Origin: an uncultured Actinomycetes bacterium
GTDB lineage: Bacteria; Actinomycetota; Actinomycetes; Nanopelagicales; Nanopelagicaceae
Reading direction: 5' to 3'
Assembly: GCA_903901905.1 (NCBI GenBank)
Contig: CAIUSQ010000216.1
Span: 1-10,694, forward strand
Length of the DNA: 10,694 bases
The notes under the pieces were generated by a model, which had not been told where the DNA came from, did not search any database, and saw only the letters and a program-made list of their open reading frames with translations. The position numbers and the translations under genes are program-made. Positions 6,553 through 10,694 of the stretch are shown piece after piece. Every line of letters begins with the position of its first letter. The first letter of the stretch is position 1.

Positions 6553-7121
6553 CGATTAGCTCCTGGAACCCAGAGTTGATCACCAATTTTTTTATTAGCA
6601 TCTCTAGCTAATACAAAGAGGAGATCTGAACAGCGATTTAAATACTTTGCAGTGAGTGGGTTTACTCCTCCGCCAAAGGCATGAATTGCAGCCCATGTAC
6701 GACGTTCGGCTCTACGAACAACAGTGCGTGCAACATGTAAGTGTGCTGCTGCCGTAGTTCCTGAGGGAAGTACAAATGATCGTAGGGCTTCTAATCCTGC
6801 GTTGTATTTATCGATCTGCTCTTCTAAGTAGGTAACTTGTGATTCAAGAACACGAAGTGGTTCAAAAGCTGGTGAGTCAACGACTGGAGTACAAAGATCA
6901 GCACCAACATCAAAGAGGTCGTTTTGAATTCGAATTAAAAGTGCGCGAACATCTTCTGATAACTCATCTGCTGCAAGTACAACACCGATCGTCGAATTAG
7001 CCTCATCAACAGTTGCGTATGCCTCTAGGCGTGGATCATTCTTTGATGTGCGGCTCATGTCTCCAAGTGAGGTTGTGCCGTCGTCGCCAGTCTTTGTGTA
7101 AATGCGCGTTAAATTAACCAT
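6549..7121 (-). CDS. pduO: Cob(I)alamin adenosyltransferase, PduO type
   Basis: This 190-aa enzyme transfers adenosine from ATP to cob(I)alamin (or the cobyrinate diamide), making coenzyme B12. PduO features are clear: the ATP-binding N-terminus IYTKTGDDGTTSL at 7-19, Asp39 in YATVDEANS, Phe116 in FVLPSG, the arginine helix RTVVRRAERR at 132-141 and Asn162 in the LNRCSDLLF helix. In the PduO family the Asp and helix Arg form a subunit salt bridge, the Phe helps displace the lower ligand, and the enzyme is a trimer. Length is normal. It is convergent with the secreted-protein gene (4-nt overlap) and divergent from murA. This implies use of adenosylcobalamin, although no B12-dependent enzyme or B12 biosynthesis gene is in the window. 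Confidence 0.93.
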   Translation of the reverse strand: MVNLTRIYTKTGDDGTTSLGDMSRTSKNDPRLEAYATVDEANSTIGVVLAADELSEDVRALLIRIQNDLFDVGADLCTPVVDSPAFEPLRVLESQVTYLEEQIDKYNAGLEALRSFVLPSGTTAAAHLHVARTVVRRAERRTWAAIHAFGGGVNPLTAKYLNRCSDLLFVLARDANKKIGDQLWVPGANR

Positions 7122-7127
7122 GGCCCT

Positions 7128-7133
7128 AGCCTA
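7128..7133 (-). promoter_or_regulatory. -10 element, leaderless promoter of the adenosyltransferase gene
   Basis: On the minus strand TAGGCT is followed by a 6-nt spacer and the ATG at 7119-7121. It is only 4 bp from the opposing murA -10 element. Confidence 0.6.
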
Positions 7134-7137
7134 TAAG

Positions 7138-7143
7138 TAGACT
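7138..7143 (+). promoter_or_regulatory. -10 element, leaderless promoter of murA-glpX
   Basis: TAGACT is followed by 6 nt and the murA ATG at 7150. No Shine-Dalgarno sequence is present and no -35 box is evident; the -35 position would fall at the start of the adenosyltransferase coding region. Confidence 0.6.
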
Positions 7144-7149
7144 CCGCCT

Positions 7150-8421
7150 ATGGCATCCCAAGTGGCATCTCTCGACCGCTTCCGTATCGTCGGGGGCATG
7201 CCACTTCACGGCCAGGTAACCGTTACAGGGGCTAAAAACTCAGTTTTAAAGTTAATGGCAGCATCTTTATTAGCGCCCGGAAAAACCGTTATACGAAATG
7301 TGCCTGCAATTGCAGATGTGGAAATCATGTCTGAGCTACTGACCCGTTTAGGTTGCACAGTAGAAAGCAATTTAGGAATTCTCACCATAGATGTTCCGGT
7401 AACTCCAGATCATCGTGCAGATTATGACTTAGTTAGAAAAATGCGTGCATCAATCAACGTGCTGGGACCCCTTGTTGCCCGAGTTGGTGAAGCAGAAGTA
7501 GCACTGCCTGGTGGAGATGCAATTGGTTCACGGGGTTTAGATTTTCACATTAAAGGATTAGAAGTTCTAGGTGCAATTGCACATATTGAACATGGATACG
7601 TTATAGCTAAAGCTCCCAAAGGTTTGATCGGTGCACCCATAGATTTAGATTTTCCAAGTGTTGGTGCAACAGAGAACATAATGACAGCGGCAGTCCTAGC
7701 TCGTGGAGTAACCACTATTGATAACGCAGCACGTGAACCTGACATTGTAGATTTAGGTGAATTTTTAATCTCAATGGGTGCAAAAATTCAAGGACTTGGT
7801 AGTTCTGTAATAACAATTACTGGAGTTGAGAAGCTATCTCCGACTGATCACACAACAGTTGCCGATCGAATTATTACCGCTACGTGGGCATTTGCAGTAA
7901 CTATGGCAGGTGGTGATATTTCTATCCACGGTGCTAGACCAGAACATTTAGAACTACCTTTAGAGAAGTTGGCCTCAGCTGGCGCGATTATTACTTCGAT
8001 TGAAAATGGAATACGCGTGCGGATGAATAATCGACCCCAATCAATTGATGTTGCAACATTGCCTTATCCTGGATTTCCAACTGATCTCTTACCTATTGTG
8101 ATCGCCTTGAATTCAATTGCCAAAGGTCACTCATTGGTGACTGAGAATGTCTTTGAATCTCGATTCATGTTTGTTAATGAACTCATTAGATTGGGTGCTC
8201 AAATTAGTGTGGATGGGCATCACGCATCTATTACAGGAATTGAAAAACTATCAGGCGCACCGGTTGAGGCTCATGACATTCGTGCAGGTGCTGGTTTAAT
8301 CTTGGCTGCATTAGTTGCAGATGGTGAAACAACGGTTGATCAGGCTTTCCATGTTGACCGTGGATATCCAAACTTTACTGAACAGTTACAGAGCTTAGGA
8401 GCTAAGGTGATGAGAGAATGA
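7150..8421 (+). CDS. murA: UDP-N-acetylglucosamine 1-carboxyvinyltransferase
   Basis: This 423-aa cytosolic enzyme adds the enolpyruvyl group of PEP to UDP-GlcNAc, the first committed step of peptidoglycan synthesis. Diagnostic parts are the substrate-binding GAKNS with Lys29 and Asn30, the flexible loop [10 protein letters not shown] at 119-128, Asp312 in GFPTDLLP and Arg378 in DIRAGAG. These align with the Lys22/Asn23, Cys115 loop, Asp305 and Arg397 of the E. coli enzyme. The loop residue that is Cys115 in E. coli is Asp123 here (codon 7516-7518). Mycobacterial MurA has the same change and is not alkylated by fosfomycin. Length is typical and both domains are complete. The gene is co-transcribed with glpX by a 4-nt ATGA overlap and is probably translated from a leaderless mRNA. 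Confidence 0.97.
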   Translation: MASQVASLDRFRIVGGMPLHGQVTVTGAKNSVLKLMAASLLAPGKTVIRNVPAIADVEIMSELLTRLGCTVESNLGILTIDVPVTPDHRADYDLVRKMRASINVLGPLVARVGEAEVALPGGDAIGSRGLDFHIKGLEVLGAIAHIEHGYVIAKAPKGLIGAPIDLDFPSVGATENIMTAAVLARGVTTIDNAAREPDIVDLGEFLISMGAKIQGLGSSVITITGVEKLSPTDHTTVADRIITATWAFAVTMAGGDISIHGARPEHLELPLEKLASAGAIITSIENGIRVRMNNRPQSIDVATLPYPGFPTDLLPIVIALNSIAKGHSLVTENVFESRFMFVNELIRLGAQISVDGHHASITGIEKLSGAPVEAHDIRAGAGLILAALVADGETTVDQAFHVDRGYPNFTEQLQSLGAKVMRE

Positions 8422-9347
8422 AAGATATGGGACCTGACCGTAACCTGGCGCTTGAATTAATTCGCGTGACTGAGACAGCAGCACTTGCAGCTAGTCCTTG
8501 GGTCGGTCGCGGAGAAAAAGACTTAGCAGATGGAGCCGCTGTAAAAGCGATGCGCGAAATGATTAACACTGTTGATATGCAGGGAGTAGTAGTAATTGGT
8601 GAAGGCGAAAAAGATAACGCCCCAATGCTTCACAATGGCGAGCAAGTAGGAAATCAACAAGGTCCTCTATGCGATGTTGCAGTTGATCCAATTGATGGAA
8701 CATCATTAACTGCAAATGGAATGAATGGCGCTATTAGCGTCATTGCACTTGCACCGCGGGGAACCATGTTTGATCCTGCTGGTGCCTTTTATATGGACAA
8801 GATAGTTACGGGTCCGGCAGCGGCGGCAGTTATCGACATAAATGCCTCTGTTGCTCAAAACATTCAAGCGGTGGCAAAGGCAAAGGGATTGAAGGTTGGT
8901 GAAATTACCGTTGTAGTTTTAAATAGACCGCGTCATGAAAAATTGATTAGTGAAATTCGCGCAGCAGGTGCACGCATCCGTTTGATTCAAGATGGTGATG
9001 TTGCAGCAGCAATTGAAACAGCCCGTCCAGATGCCGGTGTTGATTTACTCATGGGCGTCGGTGGCACACCTGAGGGAGTTATCACAGCAGCAGCCATGAT
9101 CTGTCTGGGTGGAAGTATTCAAGGCAAACTCAATATAGATGGAAAGAATTCGGGACCAGTGCTTACTACCCGTGATTTAGTCTCATCAGATGATGTTTTC
9201 CTTGCAGCTACCGGAATTACTGATGGGGAGCTAGTTCACGGAATTAGATACACGCCTTTTGGTGCATTAAGTCAATCAATTGTTATGCGTGGAAAATCAC
9301 GAACGGTTCGGATCATCAATACCGAACATCATTTGAATCAAGAATAG
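8418..9347 (+). CDS. glpX: Class II fructose-1,6-bisphosphatase
   Basis: This 309-aa metal-dependent phosphatase converts fructose 1,6-bisphosphate to fructose 6-phosphate for gluconeogenesis. The metal and phosphate motifs are conserved: [14 protein letters not shown] with Asp38, [12 protein letters not shown] with Glu62, VDPIDGTS with Asp90 and GVGGTPEG with Glu219, corresponding to Asp33, Glu57, Asp85 and Glu213 in E. coli GlpX. It is somewhat shorter than the E. coli protein, mainly because the insertion after the GGTPEG region is smaller. The ATG at 8418 shares ATGA with the murA stop, indicating translational coupling; a second ATG three codons on would lose the overlap. GlpX-type enzymes usually serve as the main FBPase in Actinobacteria. 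Its pairing with murA may link hexose-phosphate supply to wall synthesis, which is inference. Confidence 0.95.
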   Translation: MKDMGPDRNLALELIRVTETAALAASPWVGRGEKDLADGAAVKAMREMINTVDMQGVVVIGEGEKDNAPMLHNGEQVGNQQGPLCDVAVDPIDGTSLTANGMNGAISVIALAPRGTMFDPAGAFYMDKIVTGPAAAAVIDINASVAQNIQAVAKAKGLKVGEITVVVLNRPRHEKLISEIRAAGARIRLIQDGDVAAAIETARPDAGVDLLMGVGGTPEGVITAAAMICLGGSIQGKLNIDGKNSGPVLTTRDLVSSDDVFLAATGITDGELVHGIRYTPFGALSQSIVMRGKSRTVRIINTEHHLNQE

Positions 9348-9398
9348 TAAATATACCAATAGTTAAGAATTGAACTGCTTAAGGTAAGTCATCAAACA

Positions 9399-9420
9399 AA
9401 ATGAAAACTAAATGAAAACT
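9399..9420. repeat. 11-bp perfect tandem duplication
   Basis: Two adjacent copies of AAATGAAAACT occupy 9399-9409 and 9410-9420 in the 96-bp gap between convergent glpX and atpC. On the minus strand they give T-rich tracts downstream of atpC. Confidence 0.7.
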
Positions 9421-9421
9421 A

Positions 9422-9446
9422 TAAGAATCTGTAAGAGTTTTTCTTA
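9422..9446 (-). terminator. Possible weak terminator at the end of the atp operon
   Basis: TAAGAA (9422-9427) and TTCTTA (9441-9446) form a 6-bp inverted repeat with a 13-nt loop that overlaps the atpC stop codon. On the minus strand it is followed by two T-rich 11-bp repeats. The stem is short and AT-rich, so this is only a candidate. The rest of the gap 9348-9443 shows no ORF; a 5-bp inverted repeat TTAAG/CTTAA at 9363-9382 is too weak to call for glpX. Confidence 0.3.
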
Positions 9447-9695
9447 GCCAACCGATTCGGTAAGAATTGAAACGCGGTTGTTAGAAACTGATAAGAAGCC
9501 ACCACTAACATTAAAGTTGGTAGTAGTTCCATCGGCAGCGTGAATACTTACCTGACCATCGACTAGTACTCCAAAGAGCGGTGAGTGATCGGTAAGGACG
9601 CCGATGTCACCTTCGATAGTGCGGGCAGAAACTGAAGTAGCTTCTCCCGACCATACGCGCTCTGTTGGAGATACAAGTTCGACCTTAAGTGTCAT
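9444..9695 (-). CDS. atpC: F1F0 ATP synthase epsilon subunit, N-terminal domain only
   Basis: This 83-aa protein has the epsilon beta-sandwich: KVELVSPTERVWSGEATSV at 4-22, then EGDIGVLTDHSPLFGVL at 28-44, which is the family hallmark, and the closing strands up to 79. The usual bacterial epsilon is roughly 120-140 aa because a C-terminal pair of helices follows, which can insert into F1 and block ATP hydrolysis. That domain is absent. The reading frame ends cleanly after ESVG and the 96 bp beyond carry no continuation in any frame, so I read it as a genuinely short form and not a frameshift. The remaining domain suffices to bind gamma and the c-ring in the rotor stalk. It lies 4 nt after atpD, in the same operon. 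Confidence 0.93.
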   Translation of the reverse strand: MTLKVELVSPTERVWSGEATSVSARTIEGDIGVLTDHSPLFGVLVDGQVSIHAADGTTTNFNVSGGFLSVSNNRVSILTESVG

Positions 9696-9699
9696 ATTT

Positions 9700-10694
<995 letters not shown>

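Noticed and set aside
9348..9443. Frameshifted remainder of atpC beyond its stop
   Set aside because: The 96 bp are AT-rich with stops and give no helical-domain-like sequence on the minus strand; too short for the missing domain of about 45 residues plus a frameshift scar.

Overview
The window reads as a stretch of chromosome from a low-GC, streamlined actinobacterium, most likely a freshwater planktonic lineage such as acI / Nanopelagicales. I base this on four things. Several proteins are actinobacterial in type, including a CPGC/HWHxxCW zinc-motif protein and a MurA with Asp in place of the catalytic Cys. A PduO-type adenosyltransferase is divergent from murA and close to the atp genes. 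The bases look AT-leaning. Genes are packed with almost no spacers. The taxon is an inference; GC was judged by eye and not computed.

Layout, left to right: a partial thioredoxin-fold (YbbN-like) gene on the minus strand (1-438); an AI-2E/PerM-family membrane protein (525-1652, +); an alpha/beta hydrolase (1649-2359, -), tail-to-tail with it; an aldehyde dehydrogenase (2398-3867, +); a small zinc-motif protein (3896-4213, -); a three-gene operon of ABC ATPase, ABC-2 permease and an unrecognised secreted Lys-Pro repeat protein (4244-6552, +); cob(I)alamin adenosyltransferase (6549-7121, -); murA-glpX (7150-9347, +); and the end of the ATP synthase operon, atpC and partial atpD (9444-10694, -). 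I see no tRNA, rRNA, IS element, CRISPR array or phage gene. No gene-free stretch exceeds 300 bases; the longest are 96 bp (9348-9443) and 86 bp (439-524).

The genes are mostly housekeeping: cell-wall precursor synthesis (MurA), gluconeogenesis (GlpX), ATP synthesis (AtpD, AtpC), cobalamin activation, aldehyde oxidation and export. The least explained part is the ABC exporter operon ending in a secreted, four-cysteine protein with a decapeptide repeat. I found no convincing wholly new system.

The strongest window-wide signal is regulatory. Seven of the eight genes whose 5' end is visible and that head a transcription unit have a TANNNT hexamer, six of them fitting TAG[AG][AC]T, exactly 6 or 7 nt before the start codon and no Shine-Dalgarno sequence. 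This is the arrangement of leaderless mRNAs. Divergent pairs are separated by only 28-38 bp with interleaved promoters, and two convergent pairs overlap by exactly 4 nt at their stop codons. Two protein-level points also stand out: the F1 epsilon subunit (83 aa) has only the N-terminal domain, and MurA carries Asp123 where the fosfomycin-reactive Cys normally sits.
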